This document shows positions 30,997 to 40,597 of a stretch of DNA of 64,000 bases, one piece after another. Position numbers and translations under genes: made by a program. Under the pieces are notes generated by a model. The model saw only the letters and a list, made by a program, of their open reading frames with translations. It ran no database searches and was not told the origin of the DNA. Where the stretch lies: the NCBI GenBank assembly GCA_910584745.1, contig CAJUDG010000002.1, positions 248,001-312,000 on the forward strand, given 5' to 3'. Every line of letters starts with the position of its first letter. Position 1 is the first letter of the stretch. The stretch is from an uncultured Eubacteriales bacterium. Lineage in GTDB: Bacteria; Bacillota; Clostridia; Oscillospirales; Acutalibacteraceae.

Positions 30997-31875
30997 ATGA
31001 TAAGCATAAAAGAACAGGCCAAAATCAGCGGCTTTGCCGACGAATACTCCCCGATCTTCGACGAACAGCTTGCGGCCCTGGACCGTCTGAACGTCTCCCA
31101 CATCGAGCTCCGCGGCATTGATAACGTGAATATCTCCGACCTAACCAACGAAAAGCTCCACGAGGTCAAAGGAAAGCTCTCGACGGCGGGCATCAAGGTC
31201 TCGTCCATCGGCTCGCCCATCGGAAAGATAGGCATAGAGGACGATTTCCCGGCCCACATGGACAAGCTAAAGCGCACCCTGGAGATACAAAAGGAGCTCT
31301 CCGCCCCCTATCTCCGCATGTTCAGCTTCTACCTCCCATCGGGTGCGGACCCGGCAGACTACCGCGGCCAGGTCATGGACCGGCTCTCCGCCATGACAGA
31401 GGAGGCCAAGCGCTGGGACTCGGTGCTGCTCCACGAGAACGAGAAGGCCATCTACGGCGACACGGCCCCCCGCTGCCTCGACATAATGGAGCAGCTGGGC
31501 TCTGAAAGCTTCCGGGCGGTCTTCGACTTCGCCAACTTCATCGAGGTGGGCCAGCCCACCCCCGAGGCCTTCGACATGCTGCGCCCCTACATAGAATACG
31601 TGCACATAAAGGACGCCTCCAAGGATAAGCAGATAGTCCCCGCCGGCCACGGCGTCGGCCATGTGGAGGATATCCTGGGCAAGCTATTTGGCTCCGGCTG
31701 GAGCGGCTTCCTGTCCCTAGAGCCCCACCTGACTGACTTCGCGGGCCTCAGCGCCCTTGAGCAGGACCCCCAGAAGCGCCGCTCCGCCATGACCCAGCCC
31801 CAGGCCTGGGAGCTGGCCCTCTCATCCCTTCGGGACATTCTGGCCCGGCTTGACGGAAAAGAGGTGCAAGGCTGA
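30997..31875 (+). CDS. Sugar phosphate isomerase/epimerase family protein
   Basis: 292 residues. AP-endonuclease-2-like barrel: ISGFADEYSP, VSHIELRGID, LLHENEKAIYGD, AVFDFANFIEVGQ, EYVHIKDA and SLEPHL, with the expected Glu/Asp/His metal ligands. AGGAGGGT precedes the ATG at 30997. The stop overlaps the next ATG (TGATG), so it works with the Gfo/Idh oxidoreductase, as in many inositol or keto-sugar pathways. Substrate unknown. Confidence 0.88.
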   Translation: MISIKEQAKISGFADEYSPIFDEQLAALDRLNVSHIELRGIDNVNISDLTNEKLHEVKGKLSTAGIKVSSIGSPIGKIGIEDDFPAHMDKLKRTLEIQKELSAPYLRMFSFYLPSGADPADYRGQVMDRLSAMTEEAKRWDSVLLHENEKAIYGDTAPRCLDIMEQLGSESFRAVFDFANFIEVGQPTPEAFDMLRPYIEYVHIKDASKDKQIVPAGHGVGHVEDILGKLFGSGWSGFLSLEPHLTDFAGLSALEQDPQKRRSAMTQPQAWELALSSLRDILARLDGKEVQG

Positions 31876-32870
31876 TGGCTGTACTCAGAAGCGCAATAGT
31901 GGGCTGCGGCGGCATAGCCCAGGTCCACGCCCGGGCCCTCAGCGAAATGCCCGAAGCGGAGCTTACAGCCTTCGCCGACATCATCCCGGAGCGGGCAGAG
32001 GCTATGGCCGAAAAGTACGGCGGCAGGGCCTACTCCTCCCTGGACGGGCTCTTGGATCATGAAAAAATCGACGTTCTCCACATCTGCACCCCCCACTACC
32101 TCCACACCCCCATGGCCCGGCAGGCGGCAGAGCTGGGCATAAACGTCTTCACCGAGAAGCCCCCGGTCATCGACCGGCAGCAGTGGGCCGAGTTCAAACG
32201 GCTCGGGGACAAGGTAAGGGTGGGCATATGCTTCCAGAACCGCTATAACGGCAGCACCCGGGCCCTTAAAGACCTGCTCTCCACCGGCGAAGCGGGTAAA
32301 GTCCTTGGCTCCCGGGGCTTCGTCACCTGGCGGCGGGACGCGCCCTATTACACCGAGAGCGGCTGGCGGGGGGCCCTTTCCACCGAGGGCGGCGGCGCTC
32401 TCATAAACCAGGCCATACACACCCTGGACCTGATGGCCTACTTCCTGGGCCCGGGCCAGGTCCTCGGCGCAAGCCTTTCAAACCGCCACCTTAAGGGTAT
32501 AATAGAGGTGGAGGATACTTTGGAGGCCGCCCTGGACTTCGGCGATGCCCGGGGCCTGTTCTACGCCGCCACCGCCTACTCCCTGGACGCGCCCATCATC
32601 TTTGAGCTGGCCTGCGAGAACGCCACCCTCCGCCTTGAGGGCGAGCGCTTCACCCGCTTCTGGCGGGATGGCCGGGTGGAGCAGCAGGACTACACCGCCC
32701 CGGACCCCACCGTCCCCGGCAAGTCCTACTGGGGCAGCAGCCACAGGCGCTGCATAGAGGATTTCTACCGCTGCGTCGTGAGCGGGGAGCGCTTCCCAAA
32801 CGATATACCCGGCATTTCAGACACGATAGAGCTCATGCTGTCGGTCTACGAGGCCGCCCGCGGCGAATAA
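31875..32870 (+). CDS. Gfo/Idh/MocA family NAD(P)-dependent oxidoreductase
   Basis: 331 residues. Rossmann motif GCGGIAQVHARAL, the catalytic-pocket TEKPPV (EKP), and GGGALINQAIHTLDL of the C-terminal domain. It oxidises or reduces a cyclic or keto sugar or inositol-like substrate; with the coupled isomerase it forms a small catabolic unit. GAGGTG lies 8 bases upstream, within the isomerase gene. Confidence 0.9.
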   Translation: MAVLRSAIVGCGGIAQVHARALSEMPEAELTAFADIIPERAEAMAEKYGGRAYSSLDGLLDHEKIDVLHICTPHYLHTPMARQAAELGINVFTEKPPVIDRQQWAEFKRLGDKVRVGICFQNRYNGSTRALKDLLSTGEAGKVLGSRGFVTWRRDAPYYTESGWRGALSTEGGGALINQAIHTLDLMAYFLGPGQVLGASLSNRHLKGIIEVEDTLEAALDFGDARGLFYAATAYSLDAPIIFELACENATLRLEGERFTRFWRDGRVEQQDYTAPDPTVPGKSYWGSSHRRCIEDFYRCVVSGERFPNDIPGISDTIELMLSVYEAARGE

Positions 32871-32888
32871 AACCTGACATACCATGCC

Positions 32889-32924
32889 CTCCTGGAGCCC
32901 AAAACCTCCGGGAGAGCCCTTTTC
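32889..32924 (+). terminator. Terminator of the isomerase/oxidoreductase operon
   Basis: CTCCTGGAG / CTCCGGGAG stem (one G-T pair), 8-nt loop, then AGCCCTTTT. Confidence 0.65.
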
Positions 32925-33009
32925 GGCCCCACATTATCACAACTGTTGTATTGTTAAAGCTCGAAATTAAAATAATTAAAAAGATTTCTTAAAAAAATTG
33001 ATTTTATGC

Positions 33010-33038
33010 TTGACAATCTTAAGGAGCTGGTATATAAT
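33010..33038 (+). promoter_or_regulatory. Promoter of the DUF2089 operon
   Basis: TTGACA (33010-33015), 17-bp spacer, TATAAT (33033-33038), preceded by an AT-rich tract (32940-33008) that may act as an UP-element. Confidence 0.8.
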
Positions 33039-33111
33039 GCAAGCATAGAAAGCAAATCGGAAGTTAAACAGACCATATATCACATCATAGAGAAAGGAAA
33101 GGGACCATACT

Positions 33112-33507
33112 ATGAAAACTCATCACGCCCCATCCCAGTGCCCCGTATGCGGCGAGCCCATGCAGGTCACCCGCCTGCACTGCCCCTCCTGCCACACGGA
33201 GCTCTCCGGCCAGTTCACCCCCTGCCGCTTCTGCACTCTGGAGGAAAAGCATTTACAGTTCGTAGAGGTCTTCCTCCGCTGCCGGGGCTCCATCAAGGAG
33301 GTGGAGCGGGCCCTGGGGGTCAGCTACCCCACGGTAAAGAATATGTTGGACGCGGCCCTCGCCGCCCTGCACCTTGACGACAAGCCCGAGCCCCAGGAGG
33401 CCCGCAAAAAAGAGGAGCGCTCCGAGATACTGTCCCGGCTGCAGGGCGGCGACATGAGCGTAGACGCGGCGCTGGAAGCGCTGAAGTCGCTGAAAGGAGA
33501 CAAGTAA
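33112..33507 (+). CDS. DUF2089 family protein (zinc-ribbon plus HTH)
   Basis: 131 residues. Two zinc-binding pairs CPVCGEPM and CPSCHTELSG, a third pair CRFC, then an HTH region (FVEVFLRCRGSIKEVERALG, followed by VSYPTVKNMLDA) and an acidic tail. DUF2089 proteins are probable DNA-binding regulators found with DUF4097/YvlB genes. GAAAGG precedes the ATG. First gene of a three-gene operon. Confidence 0.9.
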   Translation: MKTHHAPSQCPVCGEPMQVTRLHCPSCHTELSGQFTPCRFCTLEEKHLQFVEVFLRCRGSIKEVERALGVSYPTVKNMLDAALAALHLDDKPEPQEARKKEERSEILSRLQGGDMSVDAALEALKSLKGDK

Positions 33508-33508
33508 A

Positions 33509-33658
33509 ATGTGCATGACAAAATATAACCCCCCAGAAATGCTCCCCTACCTCCCCCACGACCGGGAGAACGCCCTAAGGCTCATCGCCCAAGAGCGCTT
33601 TGAACTGATAACGAACGGCCAGCGCAAAAATAAACACCACAGGAGGACACTGAAATGA
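33509..33658 (+). CDS. 49-residue small protein between DUF2089 and DUF4097 genes
   Basis: Starts MCMTKYNPPEMLPYLPHDRE, continues ALRLIAQERFELI, and ends in a basic tail NGQRKNKHHRRTLK. The ATG lies one base after the DUF2089 stop with GGAGA 9 bases upstream, and the TGA overlaps the next ATG (ATGA). The ribosome site of DUF4097 lies inside it. This tight packing suggests a real coding gene or at least a coupling ORF. Family unknown. Confidence 0.5.
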   Translation: MCMTKYNPPEMLPYLPHDRENALRLIAQERFELITNGQRKNKHHRRTLK

Positions 33659-35379
33659 GCGACGAGAAGCGCACGATACTTGAAATGCTCTCAGAGGGCA
33701 AGATCACCCAGGAACAAGCGGACCAGCTTTTAGATGCCCTGGGCGACGCAGAAGAAACCGAGACCGAGCCCGAAGCCGATCCCGGAGAGCCCATAGTGAT
33801 AAACAGCGCCGGTAACGGCCAGATAAACCTGACGCTGCACCCGGACCGCGCGGAGGTGAACGTAGAGCTCCCCGAGGAGCCCATACCCCCAGTACCCCCC
33901 GTGCCTCCCGCGCCGCCCATGCCCCCCGCCCCGGCCAGCGGCGACCCGGAGGACATGGAGCGCTATGTGCGCGAGGTCCAGGAGACCAACGAGCGGTACT
34001 GCCGGGAGATGAACGAGTACCAGGCGGAGATGGCCAGATACACCGCCGAATGTCAGGCTCAGATGGACCGGTACTCAGCCCAGGTCAGGGAGCAGGCCCA
34101 GACCCTCCCGCCGCCGGAGCCCCAGGCCCCCGCCGCCGGAAACTGGACCAGCTGGCTCTCGGGGATAGGCGAGGAGCTGCGCCAGGGGCTCAGGGAGATA
34201 GGCCGGGAGCTGGGCCGGGACCTGGACGGCGCAATGGACGACGTGTCCGACGCCATAAGCGACATGAAGGACGCCCTGGGCGAAGTGGTGGAGGACTGGC
34301 AGGAGGAGTTGGCCGAGGAGCAGGAGGAACTGGCCGAGGAGATGGAGGAGCAGATGGAGGAAGCCGCGGAGCTGGCACAAGAGAACTCCTTTCTAAACTT
34401 CGGCCCAAACTTCCCCTTCGATAACGAATCCCCCGATAATGTGGAGCAGGTAGTGTCCCCGGACAATAAGCCCGAGTATGAAAACGGCCAGTTCATATAC
34501 CGCAAATGGGCCGGGCTCACCGAGATCGAGAGCCTGGACATAAACTGGGCCGCCGGAGAGGTGTCCGTCCACCCCTGGGATGGGGACAGCATAGAGGTGG
34601 TGGAGAGCAGCAAAAAGGCCCTGCCCCCCGAGCAGCAGTGCGTCATGTTTGTCCAGGACGCAAAGAGGCTTATCATCAAAGAGTACCCCCAGCAGAACGG
34701 CTCCCGGGGGATATTCTCGGGCTGGAACAATATGGGACGGCCCTCAAAGCGCCTGGAGCTCCTGATCCCCCGGGGTCAGTGCGGGCAGATAGAGGGGCTT
34801 AATGTCAAGTGCATGAGCGGCACCGTCCGTATAAGCGAGCTGTCCGGCGACAAGTTCACGGTCTCCTCAATGTCCGGCACCGTGGTCCTGCGGTCCATCT
34901 CCGCGGACGTCCTGGACGCGGGCACGGTGTCCGGCACTCTCACCGTCGAGGGCTGCTCCGCCGAAAAGCTCAACGCACATTCCGTCTCCGGCACCAACCT
35001 CTGCAGAGGCTTCTCCGCCGAAAGGGCCGAGCTGACCACCGTCTCCGGCACCCTCAATGCCCACGGCAACGCGGAGAAGTTCAAGATAAGCACCGTCTCC
35101 GGCTCCGCCAGCCTGATGGTGGACCAGTGCCCGGAGAAGGCCCATATGAACTCCGTCAGCGGCTCCCTCAAAATACGTCTGCCGGAAAACGCCGGGTTCA
35201 CCGCCAGCTACAGCTCCACCTCCGGCATTTTCAGAAACGACTTCGGCGCGGACATCCAGGCCGACGGCAAGCGCAAGAAGAGCGGCCGGGCCACCTTCGG
35301 CAGCGGCGATTGCAAGATAGACATGCACACCACCTCCGGCAGCATGAGCGTATTGAAGGCCGACGGAGTAAGCGTATAA
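33655..35379 (+). CDS. DUF4097 beta-helix protein (YvlB/LiaX-like)
   Basis: 574 residues. The N-terminal helix-turn-helix-like SHOCT/YvlB_N motif (ILEMLSEGKITQEQADQLLDAL) is followed by a Pro-rich stretch (VPPVPPAPPMPP) and a coiled coil of mixed charge (about 100-240, with EELAEEQEELAEEMEEQ). The C-terminal half (about 275-574) is a DUF4097 right-handed beta-helix with repeated VSGTL/VSGS/MSGT turns. Related Bacillus and Enterococcus proteins sense or shield against envelope stress from antimicrobial peptides. No signal peptide or TM is seen. Third gene after DUF2089; GGAGGA 7 bases upstream. Confidence 0.88.
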   Translation: MSDEKRTILEMLSEGKITQEQADQLLDALGDAEETETEPEADPGEPIVINSAGNGQINLTLHPDRAEVNVELPEEPIPPVPPVPPAPPMPPAPASGDPEDMERYVREVQETNERYCREMNEYQAEMARYTAECQAQMDRYSAQVREQAQTLPPPEPQAPAAGNWTSWLSGIGEELRQGLREIGRELGRDLDGAMDDVSDAISDMKDALGEVVEDWQEELAEEQEELAEEMEEQMEEAAELAQENSFLNFGPNFPFDNESPDNVEQVVSPDNKPEYENGQFIYRKWAGLTEIESLDINWAAGEVSVHPWDGDSIEVVESSKKALPPEQQCVMFVQDAKRLIIKEYPQQNGSRGIFSGWNNMGRPSKRLELLIPRGQCGQIEGLNVKCMSGTVRISELSGDKFTVSSMSGTVVLRSISADVLDAGTVSGTLTVEGCSAEKLNAHSVSGTNLCRGFSAERAELTTVSGTLNAHGNAEKFKISTVSGSASLMVDQCPEKAHMNSVSGSLKIRLPENAGFTASYSSTSGIFRNDFGADIQADGKRKKSGRATFGSGDCKIDMHTTSGSMSVLKADGVSV

Positions 35380-35395
35380 GTTCTGCTGATATATA

Positions 35396-35436
35396 AAAGC
35401 GAAGGCCCCGCTTTAAAAGCGGAGCGCTTCGCTTTT
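35396..35436. terminator. Bidirectional terminator
   Basis: Nested stem AAGCGAAG...CCGCTT / AAGCGG...CTTCGCTT with A- and T-runs; serves both the DUF4097 gene and the convergent oxidoreductase. Confidence 0.85.
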
Positions 35437-35440
35437 TGTT

Positions 35441-36586
35441 TTAGTATGTTCCTTCCGTCGAGAACGTAATATCAGCGCTCTCCTTGCGCCTGGAGTTTTT
35501 CCGCCGCTTATCCAGCTCCCTCTCAAAAAGATCCTCGTCAAAGGGTATCTCCACCGGCTCTTTAAGCCACCCCGACAGGTGCATGGCATTAGAGAGCGTC
35601 AGCCCCCGAATACCCTCCCTGCCGTCGGCCACAAGAGGCTCGCCCCGCAGGATATTGGCCGCAAAGGCATTGAGCACCCCCACATGCTGGGGATTCTCCC
35701 CGTCGGTCTCCACAATTATCTTCTCCATCTCGGGCTTCGCGAATCCCTCCTTGGAGCTGCGGCAGAACTCCCGCTCGTCCTCCTTCAGCCGCCAGAAGGT
35801 CAGCACGTCATTTTCGCACACCAGCTTGCCCCTGGTGCCGGTCAGCTCGAACCTATTGGTCCCGGGCGCGTCCCCGGTGGTGGTGACGAAGACCCCCGTG
35901 GCCCCGTTCTCAAACTCCAGATAGGCCGTCACATCGTCCTCAACCTCGATATCGTGCCACTTGCCCTCATGGCAGAAGGCCTGGACCTTTTTCGGCAGCC
36001 CGCATATCCACTGCAAAAGATCCAGCTGATGGGGGCACTGATTCAGCAGCACCCCGCCGCCCTCTCCGGCCCAGGTGGCCCGCCAGTCCCCGGAGTCATA
36101 GTATATCTGGGTGCGGTACCAGTCGGTGATGATCCAGTTGACCCTTTTGAGATCCCCCAGCTCGCCGCTCACCACCATCTCATGCATCTTCCTGTACACG
36201 CAGTTGGTCCGCTGGTTGAACATCATCCCAAAGGTCTTCCCGGCCCTGTCCGCCGCCGCGTTCATCTCCTTCACCGCGTTGGTATAAACCCCCGCCGGCT
36301 TCTCGCAGAGCACATGCAGTCCCTTAGCGAAGGCCTGCTCCGCCAGCACCGGGTGCTGATAGTGGGGCACGGCTATGAGCACCGCGTCGCAGAGCCCGCT
36401 GTCGATAAGCTCCGCGCCCTCTGTAAACACCGGCACCCCCGGCAGCTTCTCCCCGGCCCAGTCCCTCCGGGACTGCCGTCTGTCCGCCACCGCCGCCAGG
36501 GTTATCTCCGGGGTCTTCCCGGCCAAAATGTTCTGGACGTGGCCCGAGCCCATGTTGCCGATACCGATAATTCCCAGCCTGACCAT
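35441..36586 (-). CDS. Gfo/Idh/MocA family oxidoreductase
   Basis: 381 residues. GIIGIGNMGSGHVQNIL Rossmann start, LCEKPAGV (EKP) and GGGVLLNQCPHQLDL. A longer family member than the one at 31875; the C-terminal extension ends in a basic/acidic tail. The ATG at 36586 has GGGAGG 7 bases upstream; a TTG 15 bp earlier lies in that site. Substrate unknown. Confidence 0.9.
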   Translation of the reverse strand: MVRLGIIGIGNMGSGHVQNILAGKTPEITLAAVADRRQSRRDWAGEKLPGVPVFTEGAELIDSGLCDAVLIAVPHYQHPVLAEQAFAKGLHVLCEKPAGVYTNAVKEMNAAADRAGKTFGMMFNQRTNCVYRKMHEMVVSGELGDLKRVNWIITDWYRTQIYYDSGDWRATWAGEGGGVLLNQCPHQLDLLQWICGLPKKVQAFCHEGKWHDIEVEDDVTAYLEFENGATGVFVTTTGDAPGTNRFELTGTRGKLVCENDVLTFWRLKEDEREFCRSSKEGFAKPEMEKIIVETDGENPQHVGVLNAFAANILRGEPLVADGREGIRGLTLSNAMHLSGWLKEPVEIPFDEDLFERELDKRRKNSRRKESADITFSTEGTY

Positions 36587-36610
36587 AAAATTACCTCCCA
36601 AATTATAATA

Positions 36611-39412
36611 CTATATAAGACCCGACAGCCAGCAAAGCAGCTTCTGGCCCCGGGGCAGCTCCCTCTTCAGCTTCTCCCGAAGCCTGTCCGCGTCCCCTAT
36701 AAGCTCCGAGAGCTCCTCGTCACTCAGCATATGATTCGAGAATCTGGCCTTCTCCGCCAGCTCCTTCCACCTTTTTGGCGGGTCGCCCCGCACCCCGCAG
36801 AAGACTTCCTTCCCGTACAGCTTTAAAAGGTATCCGTAGGCCTTAAGCCCCGCCGCGCTCTTATCCCGCTGCCCAAGGTCCCGCTCCCGCTTCTTCACGC
36901 GCAGCAGCCTCTGCAGCACAACGGCTCCGACCACCGCCGCCGCCCATGACAGGCACCATATCACCGCCCAGGGGGCGCCGCCCTTCTTGCCGGTGCTCCC
37001 GCCGGGGCCCTGGGCCCCCGGGCTCGGCGCCGCCGAGACCCCCGCCCTGGGTGTGGGCGAGGCCGTCTGCTCGTCGATCAGGGGGTTATCCCTCGGGGGC
37101 AAGGTGGGCCGCTCGATCTCGGGCCTTGGCGTGGGGATATACTCCCCCGGGTTATCGGGTATGGTCGCGTCATAAAATGCCGCCGGGTTGTCCATGGCCG
37201 CCGGGGTCACCTCCACGGGCATCCACCCCGTGCCTCCGCAGTACACCTCTGCCCAGGCGTGGGCGTTATAGTCCGGCACGTCCGTCCAGCCGCTCCCGCC
37301 TGCGGGCACCACATACCCCTCGGCGTATCTCGCCGGATACCCCGCTGCCCGCAGCAGCATCACCGCCGCCGTGGCAAAGTGCACGCAGTACCCCTCGTGT
37401 GACTCGTCCAGAAAGAACTCCACAAAGTCCCTGCCCTCCGGCGGCTGCGCCGGGTCCAGGGTATAGGTGAAATACTCCCGGAAGGTCTGGGCTATCTTCT
37501 CGGCATAGAACTCCACCCCGTCCGCAAAGCGGAAATCCCCCTTGCGGTTATGTCCCAGCGGGTCCAGGTCATATGCCTCCTGAAACCTGTCGAGGAACTC
37601 CCTCAGCTCATCCGGCACCTCCAGATAGTGGTCGTAGACGAACTTATTATACTCCTCCACGTCCTCCAGAAGCTCCTGCTGCTCTATACTCAGGCTCTCC
37701 CAGGTCTCATAATGCCTGGGCATCTCCCAAAGGTCCGCGGGCCAGCCGGCCCCGGCTATGTTACCCTGGCTGTTTATGCTGTCAAACAGAGAAACTAGAT
37801 CGCTGTCTTCGTCCATAGCTAGGCGCCCGTCGACGAACAAGAGCCTGGCAGCGCTGTCGCCAACTGCCACACCGCCGGTATACTTGTCCGACACCACATC
37901 TCCTGCAAAAGCCGAGCCCACATCGCTTAGGCCGACTATCCTATAGTCCCTATAAGCCAGATGTGACACCACCCGGCTGAAATAGTTGAACCCATAGCTC
38001 CTGGCGTCCCCATCCAGCTCATACTCCCTGGTGCCGTTTATAAAGCTCCCGGACTTCACATAGCCGTCGTCCACCATCTCAATTCCGTACTGCGCAAGCT
38101 CCCCGCCGCCGCTCACAAGGCTCGCGGGGATATACACGCACCTGGGGTTCGCCCCCACGTTCTGCACGCTGAGGTGGTACCAGCCCAGCTTGTCCCGCCC
38201 CACGGAAAAGAGGTTTTTCTTAAAGTCCGCTATCTGGTTCTGGGCGCAGAGCTCCAGTCCGGCAAGCTCCTCGCGCCCCTCATGGTCCAGCCGCTCCCAG
38301 CTCTCGCCGGTATACACCGTGCCCACAAAGCTCTTCAGATACTCCTTATAGAGGTTCGCCGCAGGCACGCCGCTCTTATCCTCGGGCTCCTCCCACCAGG
38401 TCTCCCCGGTGTTTTTGTCCGTCCTCTCAAAGCCCAGCGTATACTTCGGCTCCATCTGCCAGTCGAACTTCACTCTCAGCATGGTCTCCCCGGTATAGTC
38501 CCGGCGGCCCATGGTCCTCAGCTGCACCTCCTTATTGCTGTTGCCCTGGCCGCTCCTAAGGTACTGGGACGAGCCCACCCCCTCGCGTATCACCGTGCGC
38601 AGGCTCTCGGCAAGCTCCGGCCGCTCATAGGTGTCAAGCGGCGCGTACATATACACCGCCCACATGCAGAGCCCCACCGCAAGCAGCATCAGCAGCGCCA
38701 CAGGCCTTGCCACCGCCACCCCAGAGGCCTTATACCCCCTCTTGCGGAAGCGCCCGATGACCCCCTCGTTCCCCCCAAGGGAGTGGGCCATCAGCAGGAG
38801 CATACACCAGAACATCAGCAGCGCCCCAAAGGCCCAGCCCGCCGGCAGTATGGAAAAGCTCATGGGCAGAAGCAGCAGCGCCCCCGTCAGCCCGAAGGGC
38901 GCCCGGTTGTTCCTGCTCTTTACCCACATCCTGGCCATGGCCCAGAAGAAGGGGAAAAACAGTATCATTATAAAGCTCGTGCACTCCCCGGTGATATCCG
39001 TCCGGGCCGTGCCCGCGGAATACGGCAGCCACAGCGACGGCAGGTCATAGTTCAGCTTCGCCCCATAGCAGTCCAGCATGAAGTTCACCGTGCGCACCGC
39101 CCCGTGGGCCGCCCCATCAAAGCGGAATATAAGAAGCAGCATCCACGCCGCCCATCCCGGCAGCGACGCCGGCCACCAGCGCCTGCGGCTGTCCGTCTGC
39201 CGCCACACGGAAAAGGCCACGCAGAGAAGCCCAGAGACCACAAGCCAGTTGGTATATACGGGTATCTGAAAGGCCGTGATAAAGCACCCCCAGCCCCCGA
39301 GGCCCCCAAGGACCATAAGCGCTCCGTAGAACACGGCCCTTCCGGGGACACCGTCCTCCTTTAAAAGCAGCCTCGGCTGGTCCAGCGTAAGGCCCGGTAT
39401 GTCCTTGTCCAC
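36611..39412 (-). CDS. Transglutaminase-like membrane protein (TgpA type)
   Basis: 933 residues. Several TM helices occupy about 1-230, one more lies near the C-terminus (about 833-855), and a large extracellular region lies between. The transglutaminase core (about 655-755) has GYCVHFATAAVMLLRAAGYP (Cys), YNAHAWAEVY (His) and WMPVEVTP (Glu in the place of the usual Asp). A Pro/Thr-rich stalk (TPRPEIERPTLPP) follows. Family members sit with DUF58 and MoxR and are thought to act on cell-surface protein or peptidoglycan; exact reaction unknown. The GTG at 39412 with AAAGGAGGGGGAG upstream is preferred to a longer reading that would overlap DUF58. Confidence 0.88.
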   Translation of the reverse strand: MDKDIPGLTLDQPRLLLKEDGVPGRAVFYGALMVLGGLGGWGCFITAFQIPVYTNWLVVSGLLCVAFSVWRQTDSRRRWWPASLPGWAAWMLLLIFRFDGAAHGAVRTVNFMLDCYGAKLNYDLPSLWLPYSAGTARTDITGECTSFIMILFFPFFWAMARMWVKSRNNRAPFGLTGALLLLPMSFSILPAGWAFGALLMFWCMLLLMAHSLGGNEGVIGRFRKRGYKASGVAVARPVALLMLLAVGLCMWAVYMYAPLDTYERPELAESLRTVIREGVGSSQYLRSGQGNSNKEVQLRTMGRRDYTGETMLRVKFDWQMEPKYTLGFERTDKNTGETWWEEPEDKSGVPAANLYKEYLKSFVGTVYTGESWERLDHEGREELAGLELCAQNQIADFKKNLFSVGRDKLGWYHLSVQNVGANPRCVYIPASLVSGGGELAQYGIEMVDDGYVKSGSFINGTREYELDGDARSYGFNYFSRVVSHLAYRDYRIVGLSDVGSAFAGDVVSDKYTGGVAVGDSAARLLFVDGRLAMDEDSDLVSLFDSINSQGNIAGAGWPADLWEMPRHYETWESLSIEQQELLEDVEEYNKFVYDHYLEVPDELREFLDRFQEAYDLDPLGHNRKGDFRFADGVEFYAEKIAQTFREYFTYTLDPAQPPEGRDFVEFFLDESHEGYCVHFATAAVMLLRAAGYPARYAEGYVVPAGGSGWTDVPDYNAHAWAEVYCGGTGWMPVEVTPAAMDNPAAFYDATIPDNPGEYIPTPRPEIERPTLPPRDNPLIDEQTASPTPRAGVSAAPSPGAQGPGGSTGKKGGAPWAVIWCLSWAAAVVGAVVLQRLLRVKKRERDLGQRDKSAAGLKAYGYLLKLYGKEVFCGVRGDPPKRWKELAEKARFSNHMLSDEELSELIGDADRLREKLKRELPRGQKLLCWLSGLI

Positions 39413-39428
39413 AGCTCTCCCCCTCCTT

Positions 39429-40583
39429 TCAGAGCATAAGCCCTTCCAGGTCCGCCAGTAAAGATCCCTGGCGCACCCGCACTCCAAACGCGTCCGGCGG
39501 CAGGGACCTCTCGCCGGGCCGGATATATATAACCGTCAGCCGCGCCGAGGGGTACTCTCTGGCGATAAGCCCCAGGGCGGCCGCCCCCGGCTCCGTGCAG
39601 ATATACGCAACCCTGGCCACGTCCTTTGGGGCCCCCGCAGGCTCCGCCTCCGGAAAGGGGCCCCTGTCGCCGTGGCAGAGCACCGCCTCCACCGCCGCGC
39701 CCCCCATCTCCGGGCCGTCCACGTCCACAAATGCCAGCTCCCGCCCCCGGGAGAACCCCACCGCGTACTCCGAGTCCTCACAGCATAGACAGTGGCTGAG
39801 GGTCGCCAGCACGTCCATCAGAAGGTCCGCCTCCTGGCTGTCGCCGTCAAGGTCCATCAGCAGCAGGGCCCGCTGGGCCACGGGCAGGCTGCCCTCCCTG
39901 ACAAGAAGTCCCCCCGTCTTTTCCGACAGCTTCCAGTCCACCCGGCTGAGCTTGTCCCCGGGCCTGTAGTCCCTAAGGCCAAAGAGCTCCGTTGGGTCCC
40001 CGCCGGGCTTTGTGGGGGAGTAACGGTCCCCGTCCGCGTCCGGGGTCTGGCGGGGACCCATGCCCACCATGGCCTCATAGACGTTCGGCTCCACGATGAC
40101 CTGACAGGCGCTACTGCCCTTAAGCCGCAGGGGCAGGCAAAAAAGGCCCAGCAGGTCATAGCCCCGGGCCTTACTGAGCCGGCAGATTATCCGCCCGCAG
40201 GTGTGGGAGGTCAGCCTCTGCTCCACGGTCTGGGGCCTGCGCCCCGGAGAGAGCTCCAGGGTCTCCCGCCGGGTCTCGCCGGTAAAGGTATTCTCAACGC
40301 TGAGCCGCACCCTGACCCGCCCGGCGGGCAGCGGCCAGCGGCTTTGGGCGGCCACCTGCAGGGGGGTCCCGGCGGATTTGGAGGTCCGCACCGTACCCTC
40401 CTGCCCCGGCGCCTCCACCGTGGCCCTCGCGGTGAGCATCCCCGGCAGCGACAGCAGCAGCGACAGCCAGGGCAGCGCCAGGGACAGGAGGAACACATAC
40501 CAGGAGTAATAGCCGTTAAAGCAGATAAAGAACGCTGTTGTGCACAGCAGTATGAACAGGTACAAAAGCCGGTTTCTGAGCAT
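39429..40583 (-). CDS. DUF58 domain protein
   Basis: 384 residues, two N-terminal TM helices (about 5-42), then a soluble domain with the DUF58 core DYRPGDKLSRVDWKLSEKTG and a vWA-like fold (ALLLMDLDG). Middle gene of the MoxR-DUF58-transglutaminase operon, a widespread trio of unclear function linked to envelope or metal-dependent assembly. A GGGGGG stretch precedes the ATG. Confidence 0.88.
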   Translation of the reverse strand: MLRNRLLYLFILLCTTAFFICFNGYYSWYVFLLSLALPWLSLLLSLPGMLTARATVEAPGQEGTVRTSKSAGTPLQVAAQSRWPLPAGRVRVRLSVENTFTGETRRETLELSPGRRPQTVEQRLTSHTCGRIICRLSKARGYDLLGLFCLPLRLKGSSACQVIVEPNVYEAMVGMGPRQTPDADGDRYSPTKPGGDPTELFGLRDYRPGDKLSRVDWKLSEKTGGLLVREGSLPVAQRALLLMDLDGDSQEADLLMDVLATLSHCLCCEDSEYAVGFSRGRELAFVDVDGPEMGGAAVEAVLCHGDRGPFPEAEPAGAPKDVARVAYICTEPGAAALGLIAREYPSARLTVIYIRPGERSLPPDAFGVRVRQGSLLADLEGLML

Positions 40584-40597
40584 ACGCGGCCCCCCGG

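Noticed and set aside
33006..33377. 123-codon plus-strand frame
   Set aside because: Overlaps the DUF2089 gene in another frame and begins upstream of its promoter -10; DUF2089 is the real product.
38174..39364. 396-codon plus-strand open frame
   Set aside because: Antisense to the transglutaminase gene; Pro/Arg/His-rich shadow.
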